A stretch of DNA of 64,000 bases from Ferrimonas gelatinilytica. Lineage in GTDB: Bacteria > Pseudomonadota > Gammaproteobacteria > Enterobacterales > Shewanellaceae. Below are positions 46,378 through 54,365 of this stretch, piece after piece. A model generated the notes under the pieces. That model did not search any database. It was not told the origin of the DNA and saw only the letters and a list, made by a program, of their open reading frames with translations. The stretch spans positions 1 to 64,000 of the forward strand of contig NZ_BAABLF010000006.1 in assembly GCF_039544205.1 (NCBI RefSeq), read 5' to 3'. Numbering within the stretch: the stretch's first letter is position 1; every line of letters starts with the position of its first letter. The translations under genes and the position numbers were made by a program.

Positions 46378-46644
46378 TGTCTAGGAGAGATGGGCATTTT
46401 TGAAATCTTTATGTTGACGTATTTGCCCATTGGTACACTTTTATTAAATAAGTGGCGAAAACGTATTTATTATTCAAATAACAAGCGAAGAGGTCTATAT
46501 CTATTAGTCTCAATTACTATGGCTGCATTACCATTTATTTACGTTAGTAGCATTCAAGAAGAGCGTTCAGCTTTAGGTATTGTACTTGTAGGCATTGGCT
46601 TGTTCTGGTTTGCTATTGTTGGTTCTCGTAGTTCAGCCACATAA
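46375..46644 (+). CDS. cassette A2: small membrane protein, unknown
   Basis: An 89-residue protein with three likely helices (about 10-25, 42-58 and 68-84) and basic loops (KWRKRIYYSNNKRRG). It begins inside the R'' box of the preceding attC; an internal ATG at codon 6 is an alternative. AT-rich. Its own attC site is split by an IS3-family element. The function is unknown. Confidence 0.6.
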   Translation: MCLGEMGIFEIFMLTYLPIGTLLLNKWRKRIYYSNNKRRGLYLLVSITMAALPFIYVSSIQEERSALGIVLVGIGLFWFAIVGSRSSAT

Positions 46645-46670
46645 CAAGCCATTACAGTAACGGGTGAAGT
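46638..46670 (+). other. left part of the attC site of cassette A2, cut by an IS
   Basis: CACATAACAAG is the R' box, complementary to GTTATGTG at the start of cassette A2. The right part of an attC resumes at 47918-47999 beyond the insertion sequence. Confidence 0.7.
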
Positions 46671-46716
46671 TGACCCGCTTTAGTGGACACTTAATCACAA
46701 CCGATTGAGGTGCCAC

Positions 46717-46956
46717 ATGCCTGCCTACAAGACAGGAAAGCGGACGCAGCAATACAGCGTCGAATTCAAGGTTAAAGCAGTAACCTGGTCACACTTGCCG
46801 CACCGCTCGGTTAAGGAAGTGGCCGAGTCGCTGGACATCCACCCCTTCATGTTGTCTCGTTGGCGCAAAGAGCATCGAGAGGGCAAGTGGGGCATGATCA
46901 AAGCGAACAAAAAGCCATCAAGAAAAGTAAACCCCGAGGGTGAGATCGCCAGTTGA
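46717..46956 (+). pseudogene. IS3-family orfA, frameshifted
   Basis: The first 79 codons read MPAYKTGKRTQQYSVEFKV and a helix-turn-helix (HRSVKEVAESLDIHPFMLSRWRKEHREG), then stop at TGA 46954-46956. The expected leucine-zipper end (LKRRLAELEMENDLLKKWQ) is present in the next frame up to TAG at 47049. One base has apparently been lost near 46946, so the full OrfA and the OrfAB fusion cannot be made. GAGG precedes the ATG. Confidence 0.8.
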
Positions 46957-47002
46957 AACGCCGCTTGGCTGAGTTGGAAATGGAGAACGATCTGCTAAAA
47001 AA

Positions 47003-47890
47003 GTGGCAGCGGTTCCAAGCGGAGGAAAAGAGGAAGCGTTCCGATTCATAGCCCGGTTTCACGGTCGCTTTCCGCTGTCTCACCTGTGTCAGTTCTTTGG
47101 CGTATCGCGCTCTGGATACTATGCCTGGAGGCGGCGTAAGCCGAGCTATCGCAGGCAGAAGGATCAGGAACTGGGAATACGTATTTCTCAGTTATTCGAG
47201 TCCTCCAAAGGTCGATATGGTAGCCCAAGGGTGCACGCTCAGTTGAAGCAGCAAGGGATATCCATTAGCCGAAAACGCGTTGCTCGCCTGATGCGTATTC
47301 GTGGCCTAAAAGCCCGTTGCTGCAGGGTTTACAGGCAATTGCCCAAGCGACGAGAGAAACTCAAAGCAGTCGAAAATCTTCGCCTAAAGACCGACAAGGC
47401 GACCTCGGTAAACCAGCAATGGTCTGGGGACGTTACGTACCTGAAACTGGGCAGGAAATGGTACTACCTGGCCGTGGTGATCGACCTGTACTCAAGGAAG
47501 GTTGTCGGTTGGGCCTTTAGTGATAACCGGACAGCTCGACTGACGGAAACGGCTCTATGGAAAGCGCTCAGTAAACGGCGCCCCAAGCCGGGACTATTGT
47601 TTCACACCGATAGAGGCACTGAGTATCTGAATGAATTGATGCAAGGGTACTATGAGCGCAGGGGCATTAATCACAGTCTCAATCGCCCAGGCCGGTGTAC
47701 TGATAATGCCGAGGTGGAATCGTTCTTCCACACGCTGAAAGGCGAACTCTTTACTGGTGCACGGTACGCAGATGCTGCTCAGTTACACGAATCAATAGCT
47801 AACTATATCGACCACTTCTACAACCGCCGTCGGCTTCACTCGAGCCTGGGCTATCAAAGCCCAACTCAGTATGAGAAGCTGGCTGCATAA
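47003..47890 (+). CDS. IS3-family transposase OrfB (DDE)
   Basis: A 295-codon frame with an HTH_21-type start (FPLSHLCQFFGVSRSGYYAWRRRKPS) and an rve integrase core. The catalytic acids are Asp in QWSGDVTYLKL, Asp in LLFHTDRGTEYL and Glu in CTDNAEVESFFHTLK. In intact relatives it is made as an OrfAB fusion by -1 slippage, and AAAAAAG lies at 46997-47003. The upstream frameshift should prevent that. Confidence 0.9.
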   Translation: MAAVPSGGKEEAFRFIARFHGRFPLSHLCQFFGVSRSGYYAWRRRKPSYRRQKDQELGIRISQLFESSKGRYGSPRVHAQLKQQGISISRKRVARLMRIRGLKARCCRVYRQLPKRREKLKAVENLRLKTDKATSVNQQWSGDVTYLKLGRKWYYLAVVIDLYSRKVVGWAFSDNRTARLTETALWKALSKRRPKPGLLFHTDRGTEYLNELMQGYYERRGINHSLNRPGRCTDNAEVESFFHTLKGELFTGARYADAAQLHESIANYIDHFYNRRRLHSSLGYQSPTQYEKLAA

Positions 47891-47917
47891 CAATGAAGTG
47901 TCCACTTTATCGGGGCA

Positions 47918-47999
47918 ACATCACAGAATTACGTTGGCTTGGTTTCGCTCCGCTTCACATTTTAGCCAACAATTTTTTGCCCATTATTAGGGCGTTAGC
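47918..47999 (+). other. right part of the attC site split by the IS
   Basis: ACGTTGGCTTGGTTTCGCTC and ACATTTTAGCCAACAATTT form the central fold-back of the local attC family, and GGGCGTTAGC is the R'' box. The start of cassette A3 is TTAGCTTTATA. Confidence 0.75.
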
Positions 48000-48008
48000 T
48001 TTATATCG

Positions 48009-48743
48009 TCACCAAGGGAGCTCTTCACCGTTAAAACTATAGAATTTACCGGTGTCCGAGGGTTTGACGTTACTGATTATATTGAACAGCTGTTGGCTCA
48101 CATACTCAGCGGTAAATAGCTTGCTCGGTGGTACGCTCTTTTGAAAAGGCTGAGATAATTTTGTATCAGTGGTGCCGGGGTGGAATGCAAACACGCAGCA
48201 GTTAGGTAGCTTAAATTTCCATTCTATACTAATCGTTTTTACAGCCATATTTAGTGCCGCTTTAGAACAACGGTAGCTAATCCATCCTCCAATCTTGTTA
48301 TCTTCAATACTTCCTATTCTAGCGGATAGTGAAACAAAGTACGTCTGGTGTTTGGCTTTGAGGTGGGTTGAAAAATACTTTGCTAGTAACAGTGTGGGTA
48401 GGGTATTTGAACTCAAGTTCTGGTTAAAAAACTCGGGGGTGAATTCGTTGATGGTTTTTTCGGGTTTATTGGTTGCGTCATGTAGAAAACCTGCGGCGTT
48501 AATCAGTAAGTCAAGATTCGCAACTTTTTCTGCGAGTTGCCTCACATCTGCATCTAGGGACGCATTAGCTTTCAACCATGTTATATCGGCTAGTCGTTCT
48601 TCGGGTAACGTTGAACGGTAAGTTGCGTATATTCTAGCTTCAGGGAATGTCGCAATGACATGTCTGAGAATCGCTTTCCCGATACCACCACTGCCACCAA
48701 TAATAAGAATTTTCAATTGCTTGTGCTCGCTCTCTAGTATCAA
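48009..48743 (-). CDS. cassette A3: SDR-family oxidoreductase read against the array
   Basis: A 244-residue short-chain dehydrogenase. ILIIGGSGGIGKAILRHV is the cofactor site, LLINAAGFLHD follows, and the catalytic Tyr-Lys is in GWISYRCSKAALNMAVKT. It resembles CsgA/YciK-like SDRs; the substrate is unknown. It is transcribed opposite to the other cassettes, so it needs its own promoter. The flanks are attC boxes on both sides. It is AT-rich relative to core genes. Confidence 0.85.
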   Translation of the reverse strand: MILESEHKQLKILIIGGSGGIGKAILRHVIATFPEARIYATYRSTLPEERLADITWLKANASLDADVRQLAEKVANLDLLINAAGFLHDATNKPEKTINEFTPEFFNQNLSSNTLPTLLLAKYFSTHLKAKHQTYFVSLSARIGSIEDNKIGGWISYRCSKAALNMAVKTISIEWKFKLPNCCVFAFHPGTTDTKLSQPFQKSVPPSKLFTAEYVSQQLFNIISNVKPSDTGKFYSFNGEELPW

Positions 48744-48772
48744 ATTAATTATAGACTAAGTATAAAAATGCA

Positions 48773-48896
48773 GTTAACAAACAGTTCAAGCAGATTCGTG
48801 CCACTTGGCGAACTTACTATGCGTTGGCTTTTGTGTTGTAAGTGGTTTTAATAGGCTTGCTCAGTGCGTTACTGACTACTTAATTGGGCGTTAGCT
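48773..48896 (+). other. attC-like site of cassette A3
   Basis: R' GTTAACAAACAG and R'' GGGCGTTAGC bound about 124 bp with a longer and less regular centre (GCGTTGGCTTTTGTGTTG) than the others. The match of R' to the cassette start is partial, so this site is more diverged. Confidence 0.6.
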
Positions 48897-49583
48897 GTAC
48901 AAGGAGTTCAACGGAAGCGTCGTGTAAGTGGCATGTTATTGACAAATACCTATTGAAGCATAATTCGGAGGAATCATTTTATCCTGTTATTGCTCTCGAT
49001 TTCTGGCTTAATATTGTTTTACAAAGCCTAGTCTATATTGTCTTCATTGATGCTATGGGTATTGGCTTAAACGCCAGTATCAGCAAGATTCTTATGAAGT
49101 GGTTAACTGGGGGATGCCGTCACTGCCCAGAGCTAAACGGCTGTCTCGTTCGCGGCCGCTCCACAGCGGCAGATCGCCATGGAGGCCAAGCCGGCCCACC
49201 CTAAAGGGGATAAGGACTGGTTCAATTCCGGAATGTCGATGATATTTAGGTCTCGCCGATTCTAACTGAATATTAATACCTGACCCGTTTTATATAGACG
49301 GCAGTCTCCTTGGATAAGACGTTGGGGAGCGGGTATTTGGAATATGCGTACAGTCTGAATCGTTCGAACACCCCATCTCGATCTTAGCGGGTGGTGCCAC
49401 AGCGTCGCCGCTGCGCCTTATGCTTGATTTAGTTGTTTTGAATCAAGTGGTTATGTCTTTAGTGAGGCGAAGAGTTGACTTTGAGGTGTTGCTAACATAA
49501 CGTGAGTTTTTGTTAACGCATCGTTGCGCTTAAGTTATCTAAAATAATAATTTTACGCTGTAGATATCACTAAGGGATTTTCA
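48897..49583. other. 687-bp stretch without a supported gene
   Basis: It opens like a cassette (TTAGCTGTACAAGGAGTT, identical to the start of the cassette at 54,906) but no good start follows. An open frame through 49204 has no proper initiation site, and its end (about 49,110-49,200) changes to GC-rich sequence. It looks like a decayed cassette joined to foreign or core sequence. No attC closes it. Confidence 0.5.
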
Positions 49584-49958
49584 ATGAGTCAAGCTGTAAA
49601 ACGTTACCCCACTACCTTACCTGTTCCTTTCTCCAAAGCCATTCGCGCAGGGAACTTTCTCCTTCTCTCTGGCCAGATCTCGATGTCGGCGGCTGGTGAG
49701 GTGATCCACGGCTCCGTTACCGAACAGACCCACGCCATAATGGAGCGGATCGGCGAGACACTGAGAGAGTGCGGTGCCGACTATAAGGACGTCATCAAGG
49801 CGACCATCTGGCTGTCCAGCATGGATCATTTCGCCGAATTTAACGAAGCCTATAAAGCCTATTTCCAAGATGCGCTGCCGGTGCGCTCCACTGTGACCGC
49901 GGGTCTGGCCCTAGGTCTGGATGTGGAGATCGAAGTTCAGGCCTGGATCGAGGATTAA
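49584..49958 (+). CDS. Rid family (RidA-like) deaminase
   Basis: A 124-residue YjgF/YER057c/UK114 protein. Visible elements are LLLSGQISM, the middle GADYKDVIKATIWLSSMDHF and the end LPVRSTVTAGLALGLDVEIEVQAWIED, where the Arg of PVRSTV is the family substrate-binding residue. RidA-type enzymes hydrolyse reactive imines/enamines made by amino-acid enzymes. It heads a three-gene set with a transporter and an FAD amino-acid dehydrogenase-like gene. Confidence 0.92.
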   Translation: MSQAVKRYPTTLPVPFSKAIRAGNFLLLSGQISMSAAGEVIHGSVTEQTHAIMERIGETLRECGADYKDVIKATIWLSSMDHFAEFNEAYKAYFQDALPVRSTVTAGLALGLDVEIEVQAWIED

Positions 49959-50004
49959 TCTCCTCTGCTCGTCTGTGTCATTGTCGTAACAGGGAGTTTG
50001 GTTG

Positions 50005-51081
50005 ATGAAAGAGATCCTTAAGATCGCTGGCGCGTTTATTGGGTTTGTTATGGGAGCCGGCTTTGCGTCGGGTCAGGAACTCATTCAGTTTTACGTGAGC
50101 TTTGGGACTTGGGGATTGATCGGAACCCTTCTCAGCTCGGTCGTGTTTATTGTTATGGGGATGACATTAGCGAGCTACGGCAGTCATCTGAAAGCCGACT
50201 CGCATAAACAGGTGGTGCAGGAAATTTGTGGCAAATGGCTGGGGAAACCCATCGATCTGTTGATGACGTTTTCCATGTTTGCCGCTGCGGTGGTGATGAT
50301 CGCCGGTTCCGGTGCGCTGCTGCAGCAGCAGTTTGAATTGCCGGCCACTTTTGGCAGTCTCATGGTGACCGCTCTGGTGATTTTTGTAACCTGGCTGAAA
50401 CCGGAGCGGGTGATTGGCCTGATCAGTGCCATTACCCCTTTGTTGATCGTGGTGACCGTCCTGATCGGCGGTTATGCCATCGTCACTAAGGGCACCGACT
50501 ATGCCACCTTAGCGCCGCTGGCGGAGCAACTGCCTAGAGCCTCCCAACACTGGTTACTCGCTGCACTACTTTATGTTTCCTATAACATTTTTGCTTGTGT
50601 GGCGATTTTGGCGATCTCCGGGGGGGCCATCCATTCGCCGAAAACCGCGGCGCTGGGGGGATTACTGGGTGGGCTGACACTCGGCGGTTTGATGTTATTG
50701 ATGAGCATGGCGCTGTTGAGTCACGTTGAGGTGATCGCCGAGGCCTCGATGCCGATGCTCGCGTTGGCTCAATCCTTCTCGCCCAACTTGGCTTTGGGCC
50801 TGTCCATTGTGATGTTCTTAATGATCTTCAACACCGCTGTCGGTGCCCTGTATTCCTTCTCGTCCCGCATGTTCACTGCCGATACACAAGGCTTTCGTAT
50901 TGCCACGCTGGTGTTTGGCTTATTAGCTTATATGGCCAGTCTCTATGGCTTCATTGAGCTGGTTGGTTTGGTATACCCGTCGTTTGGCTATATCGGATTT
51001 GTTTTGATGATCGCTATCGCGTGGGCCGGATTAAAACAACGAAAAGTCGCACTCACCTGTGCTGCGGCAACAATCAAATAA
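50005..51081 (+). CDS. YkvI-type membrane transporter
   Basis: A 358-residue protein with about ten helices, related to APC-superfamily carriers. The N-terminus MKEILKIAGAFIGFVMGAGFASGQE has the unwound-helix glycine pattern, and YNIFACVAILAISGGAIHS lies near residue 192. A TTG directly precedes the ATG; GGGAG is 8 bases before the ATG. Placed between ridA-like and dadA-like genes, it probably imports an amino acid. Confidence 0.85.
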   Translation: MKEILKIAGAFIGFVMGAGFASGQELIQFYVSFGTWGLIGTLLSSVVFIVMGMTLASYGSHLKADSHKQVVQEICGKWLGKPIDLLMTFSMFAAAVVMIAGSGALLQQQFELPATFGSLMVTALVIFVTWLKPERVIGLISAITPLLIVVTVLIGGYAIVTKGTDYATLAPLAEQLPRASQHWLLAALLYVSYNIFACVAILAISGGAIHSPKTAALGGLLGGLTLGGLMLLMSMALLSHVEVIAEASMPMLALAQSFSPNLALGLSIVMFLMIFNTAVGALYSFSSRMFTADTQGFRIATLVFGLLAYMASLYGFIELVGLVYPSFGYIGFVLMIAIAWAGLKQRKVALTCAAATIK

Positions 51082-51096
51082 AGGTAGGGTCAAATC

Positions 51097-52338
51097 ATGT
51101 CAAAAAAAATGGTGGTACTGGGGGCCGGTATCGTCGGGGTTTCCATCGCCTGGCATCTGCAAAAGGCGGGATATCAAGTTACCTTGATTGACCGAAAAGA
51201 ACCGGGCAATGAGACCTCTTTTGGTAATGCTGGGTTGATTCAGCGTGAAGCGATTCGGCCTTATCCTTTTCCGAGAAATCTGTCCAAGATTTTGAAGATG
51301 ATCCCCAACCAACAGATCGACATTCGCTATCAGTTTGCCGAGGTGGTGACGAAGGCCGCGCCGTTATTTCAGTATTGGCATCACTCCGAGTCCGGTAGGC
51401 ATGAGGCGATCTCCTCCGAATACGCCACCCTTATCGACCGCTGCGTCGATGCGCATGAGGAGATGATCCAATTGTCGCAGGCGGAACGCTTTATCTCCAA
51501 GCGCGGCTACCTCGAGATCTATCGCACTAAACAGGTCTTCGAGCAGCGCTGTAAAGAGCTCGAGGGCTCTCTGGATGGTACCGGTGTCGAGTACAACTTG
51601 TTGAACGGGGACGAGTTAAAAGAGGTCGAGCCGGCGATTAAAACGCCGATGGCGGGCGGCGTCCACTGGAAGCAGGTCTGGTCGGCACAAACTCCCCATG
51701 ACTTAGTGAACGCCTATTTCGAGCATTTTGTGTCTCTGGGCGGGAAGTTTGTCCAGGCAGAGATCCAGTCCTTGCAACGGCGATCCGAAGGCTGGGCTGT
51801 TCAGCTGGCGGATGAAGAACTGTTATTTGATCAGGCGGTTGTGGCGCTCGGCCCCTGGGCGGCGCAATGGGTTAAACCGCTGGGGCTGCAGGTGCCGCTG
51901 TTCTTTAAGAAGGGTTACCACATCCATTTTGCCGACACCGGCGAGTCTCAGCTCAAATACCCGTTGGTCGATGCGGAGGTCGGTTATGTGATGGCGCCGA
52001 TGCCGCAAGGAGTACGCCTGTGTAGCGGTGCCTATCTGGCGGGCCTGGAAGCCGCTAACCGCTTTGACCAGCTGACTCAGGCTGAGCAGCAAGCGCGGTC
52101 CATCCTGGATATGGGCAGCACCGTTGATGCCGAGCCCTGGAGCGGCGCACGCCCCTGCTTACCGGATATGAAACCCATCATTGGCCCAGCCCCAGGTCAA
52201 AAGGGTTTATGGCTGGCCATTGGCCATGGGCATCAAGGGTTTACCTTAGGGCCCATAACCGGACGGCTAATCGCTCAGATGATTGAAGGTAAAGAAACGG
52301 AAATCAATATGACGCCTTTTCGAGCTAACAGATTCTGA
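51097..52338 (+). CDS. DadA-like FAD-dependent D-amino-acid dehydrogenase/oxidase
   Basis: A 413-residue DAO-family flavoenzyme. The dinucleotide site is VLGAGIVGVSIAWHLQKAGYQVTLIDR near the start. The substrate domain includes TSFGNAGLIQREAIRPYPFPRN, and the C-terminal FAD block is IGHGHQGFTLGPITGRLIAQMI. It would oxidise a D-amino acid (or a similar secondary amine) to an imine, which the RidA-like partner can hydrolyse. Spaced 15 bp after the transporter gene, with AGGTAGGGT upstream. Confidence 0.88.
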   Translation: MSKKMVVLGAGIVGVSIAWHLQKAGYQVTLIDRKEPGNETSFGNAGLIQREAIRPYPFPRNLSKILKMIPNQQIDIRYQFAEVVTKAAPLFQYWHHSESGRHEAISSEYATLIDRCVDAHEEMIQLSQAERFISKRGYLEIYRTKQVFEQRCKELEGSLDGTGVEYNLLNGDELKEVEPAIKTPMAGGVHWKQVWSAQTPHDLVNAYFEHFVSLGGKFVQAEIQSLQRRSEGWAVQLADEELLFDQAVVALGPWAAQWVKPLGLQVPLFFKKGYHIHFADTGESQLKYPLVDAEVGYVMAPMPQGVRLCSGAYLAGLEAANRFDQLTQAEQQARSILDMGSTVDAEPWSGARPCLPDMKPIIGPAPGQKGLWLAIGHGHQGFTLGPITGRLIAQMIEGKETEINMTPFRANRF

Positions 52339-52731
52339 GCACTTTAGGCTGATGTTCTTAATATTGATAAAAGAATCATTGAGCCTAACTACTGTGTCCT
52401 TGACGCAGAAAGCTGTGTCGTACTGGCTGTCGAACTGTGTCCAGTTAATGCCTGCATTTAAGAGTGATGCCCAATGCTTGGCATTTTCGAACCAGGGCTG
52501 CTGATCACCGCTCGTGCGCCATGGACCAATGGGGTTCTCAGGTAACGGTCGCCCCGTTTATTGATGCTACCGAGTTTTGGTTTTCCACCGGCGTTGTATT
52601 GTCGCGAACCCGTCCCAGCCAGGCGGCGAAATCTCTGCCTTTGGCGGACGGCTCTCCTTTGCCAATTGACGCCAGGATCGCTGTCTGAGTAGGGCCAGAG
52701 CAGTAACCGTTGAGCCGAATACCCAGTCGAA
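52339..52731. other. gene-free stretch with an IS110 remnant
   Basis: Between the DadA-like stop and repeat copy B there is no intact gene. The only recognisable content is the IS110-family transposase remnant on the minus strand at 52490-52720. Confidence 0.6.
52490..52720 (-). pseudogene. IS110-family transposase fragment, frameshifted
   Basis: One minus-strand frame reads GPTQTAILASIGKGE and GRDFAAWLGRV, and the adjacent frame continues as GGKPKLGSINKRGDRYLRT and PLVHGARAVIS. These are the C-terminal transposase-20 motifs of IS110/IS1111 elements (typically FAAWLGL.P...GGK..LG.ISKRGDRYLR.LLVHGAR). At least one frameshift separates them, and the rest of the element is missing. Confidence 0.85.
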
Positions 52732-53330
52732 TTTTGTCCCCGCAGCCAGGCTGCGGGGAGCCTATCTCACTCTCCTCCCTGTCCCCTCCAGAGGTAAAGC
52801 CCACCCCGCTTCTTCCCCACCCGGTACCGACAATACGCACTTAACTCTGAGGGTTCCGTCGGCTCCCAAAGCCCGGTTGCCAAGCCGGATTTGATGCCGT
52901 AAGTTATTGAAAATAATCGATGATGGATTCGATGGAGAGGTTTGCTCGTTATCCTAGATGGCGAAGGGTTCGTGCTTGGGCCCGGAAAGGTCGTCGGGGC
53001 ATTGAGCCCGTCGACAGCGGTGTTGAATGAATACTGTCTATTTGTACAGTTATCAATCCACCGCTGAAAAAGATCAAACCGTTGCGCGGTATCGCCGTGT
53101 GGTTTAATTCGCCCAAAAAGCAGCGGATTTATTCTCAATATCTTTATTTATCAGTTTGTTAACTGTAAGTAACCGCTAGCTTATCTGGCAACAATTCACC
53201 GTGGTTCTCACTTTCACCAATAGCCGATGGTAAAGATTGGCCAGTAAATCGCTAAAAATCTGGATGTTGCGGCGGGCCCGGAGGCGAAGTGCCTGCGGGG
53301 TAAGTGGGAATTCAAGATAATATACTGTTA
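52732..53330 (+). repeat. 599-bp direct repeat, copy B: candidate attI-like leader
   Basis: The second copy of the block at 45316-45912, in the same orientation. It has the same opening hairpin (52738-52758), the same internal order and the same end TATACTGTTA at 53330, followed by a different cassette. Its palindrome at 53034-53049 is a better LexA box than that of copy A. The sequence just before the end (TATACT) could act as a -10 for cassette expression. The IS110 remnant abuts its left end. Confidence 0.7.
53032..53051. promoter_or_regulatory. SOS (LexA)-box in copy B
   Basis: TACTGTCTATTTGTACAGTT closely matches the LexA consensus TACTGTATATATATACAGTA; the half-sites CTGT and ACAG are eight bases apart. 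Confidence 0.65.
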
Positions 53331-53352
53331 AATTTCAAAAGGAGAACTGCTC

Positions 53353-53799
53353 ATGGCAGAGAAAAAGAAAAAAGAATCATTTAAAGATCAAATGAAAATG
53401 GAGACACAGGAGCTTTGTGAAGCTGCTATAAAAAATGGATGGATTGCAGGACTAATTTCACTTGTTTTAACACTGATATTTAGCACTGCCGGCTTCTTTA
53501 CTCAAAGCGATAATGAGACTTTAAATTACTTCCTAGACCCATGGTTAATGATTGATGTCGTATTAATCGCAATACTGACTTTATTTATTTACAAAAAATC
53601 TCGAACAGCCGCAACGTTAATGTTCATTTATTTCGTAATATCAAAGTTTTCTCAATGGTATGACCTCGGTACTGTCCAAGGGCTACCAATGGCCTTGATA
53701 TTCATGTATTTCTATTTTAATGCTATGCGTGGCACCTTCATCTGGCATTCAAAGTATAAAAACCAAGATACAGAGCTATCACTTGAAGCAGAAATTTAA
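53353..53799 (+). CDS. cassette B1: membrane protein of 148 residues, unknown
   Basis: A Lys/Glu-rich cytoplasmic start (MAEKKKKESFKDQMKMETQE) is followed by three or four helices (about 28-50, 62-80, 83-100 and 105-123). AAAGGAGAA lies 8 bases before the ATG, so this cassette carries its own ribosome binding site. The stop codon lies inside the R' box of its attC. AT-rich. No family recognised. Confidence 0.75.
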   Translation: MAEKKKKESFKDQMKMETQELCEAAIKNGWIAGLISLVLTLIFSTAGFFTQSDNETLNYFLDPWLMIDVVLIAILTLFIYKKSRTAATLMFIYFVISKFSQWYDLGTVQGLPMALIFMYFYFNAMRGTFIWHSKYKNQDTELSLEAEI

Positions 53800-53867
53800 C
53801 AAGGCCAAGCACAAACGCCAGCAAGCTGGCTGGACTCGCTACGCTCGCCTGTGTTGGCGGCGTTCGG
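53794..53867 (+). other. attC site of cassette B1 (short type)
   Basis: R' TTTAACAAGG and R'' GCGTTCGG enclose a GC-rich fold-back (ACGCCAGC...GCTGGC... and CGCC...GGCGG). AAATTTAAC mirrors the cassette start GTTAAATTT. This 74-bp site differs from the longer family of the other cassettes. Confidence 0.75.
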
Positions 53868-53872
53868 TACAC

Positions 53873-54226
53873 ATGAAAATTTTGGCTCTATTATCAACCA
53901 TTGTGGTTTTGTCCGGTTGTGCAGGAACATCAGAAGTACAAAACTCTAACAGTTGTGACGTGTATACATATTTCGACAAAGCTCAAAATAACTTCTCAGG
54001 GTTAGTGTATTTAGATCCGGATTTTGAACGAGCACTGACTTCTCAAATACCTGACTATGACGAAAGTAATGCATACTGTTGGTACTCTAAGCAAAACAGT
54101 TTGGTTGGTAAATTAGTAGTAGCTGATTATAAGCCTTCAATCTCATATGTATTTGAGCGAAAATCCAGAGGCTGGACGCTAGTTGAAAGTAATGAAGTAA
54201 TTAATTTGCCTGCACATCAGTGGTAA
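53873..54226 (+). CDS. cassette B2: small lipoprotein, unknown
   Basis: A 117-residue protein with signal peptide MKILALLSTIVVLSGCAG and lipobox LSGC (acylated Cys at residue 16). The mature part has two more Cys and ends in a Trp-rich, Glu-rich stretch (SRGWTLVESNEV). The ATG lies six bases inside the cassette (GTTCGGTACACATG), with no ribosome binding site, as in many first-in-cassette starts. A longer open frame upstream belongs to cassette B1 and its attC. Function unknown. Confidence 0.72.
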   Translation: MKILALLSTIVVLSGCAGTSEVQNSNSCDVYTYFDKAQNNFSGLVYLDPDFERALTSQIPDYDESNAYCWYSKQNSLVGKLVVADYKPSISYVFERKSRGWTLVESNEVINLPAHQW

Positions 54227-54231
54227 AGTGT

Positions 54232-54330
54232 ACCTAACAAACTGTTTAAAAAGGACAAAATACAGTTGGCTTTTGCTCCTTCGGCGCTAATTTTAGCCAA
54301 CTATATTTTGCCCATTAACAGGGCGTTAGG
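54232..54330 (+). other. attC site of cassette B2
   Basis: R' ACCTAACAAACTG, centre AGTTGGCTTTTGCTCCTTCG and CTAATTTTAGCCAACT, R'' GGGCGTTAGG, 99 bp. This is the main local attC family, nearly the same as those at 46281 and 55290. Confidence 0.88.
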
Positions 54331-54365
54331 TATTTATATATACATCTTTACATAAGGAGATAGAG

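Larger units (their letters stand above)
46671..47917 (+). mobile_element. IS3-family insertion sequence, 1247 bp
   Basis: The imperfect terminal inverted repeats are TGACCCGCTTTAGTGGACAC on the left and TGCCCCGATAAAGTGGACAC on the right (read inward), sharing AGTGGACACTT. The element encodes orfA and a DDE transposase (orfB) with an AAAAAAG slippery heptamer. I see no clear target duplication at the ends. It sits inside an attC site. Confidence 0.88.

Noticed and set aside
48884..49204. A 106-codon open frame at the start of cassette-like sequence A4
   Set aside because: Its nominal start is inside the attC box and the composition changes sharply near its end; treated as decayed sequence.
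52767..53138. A minus-strand open frame in repeat copy B as a possible integrase remnant
   Set aside because: No tyrosine-recombinase motifs (RHRY or the IntI-specific patch) are present, and the frame is not kept in copy A.
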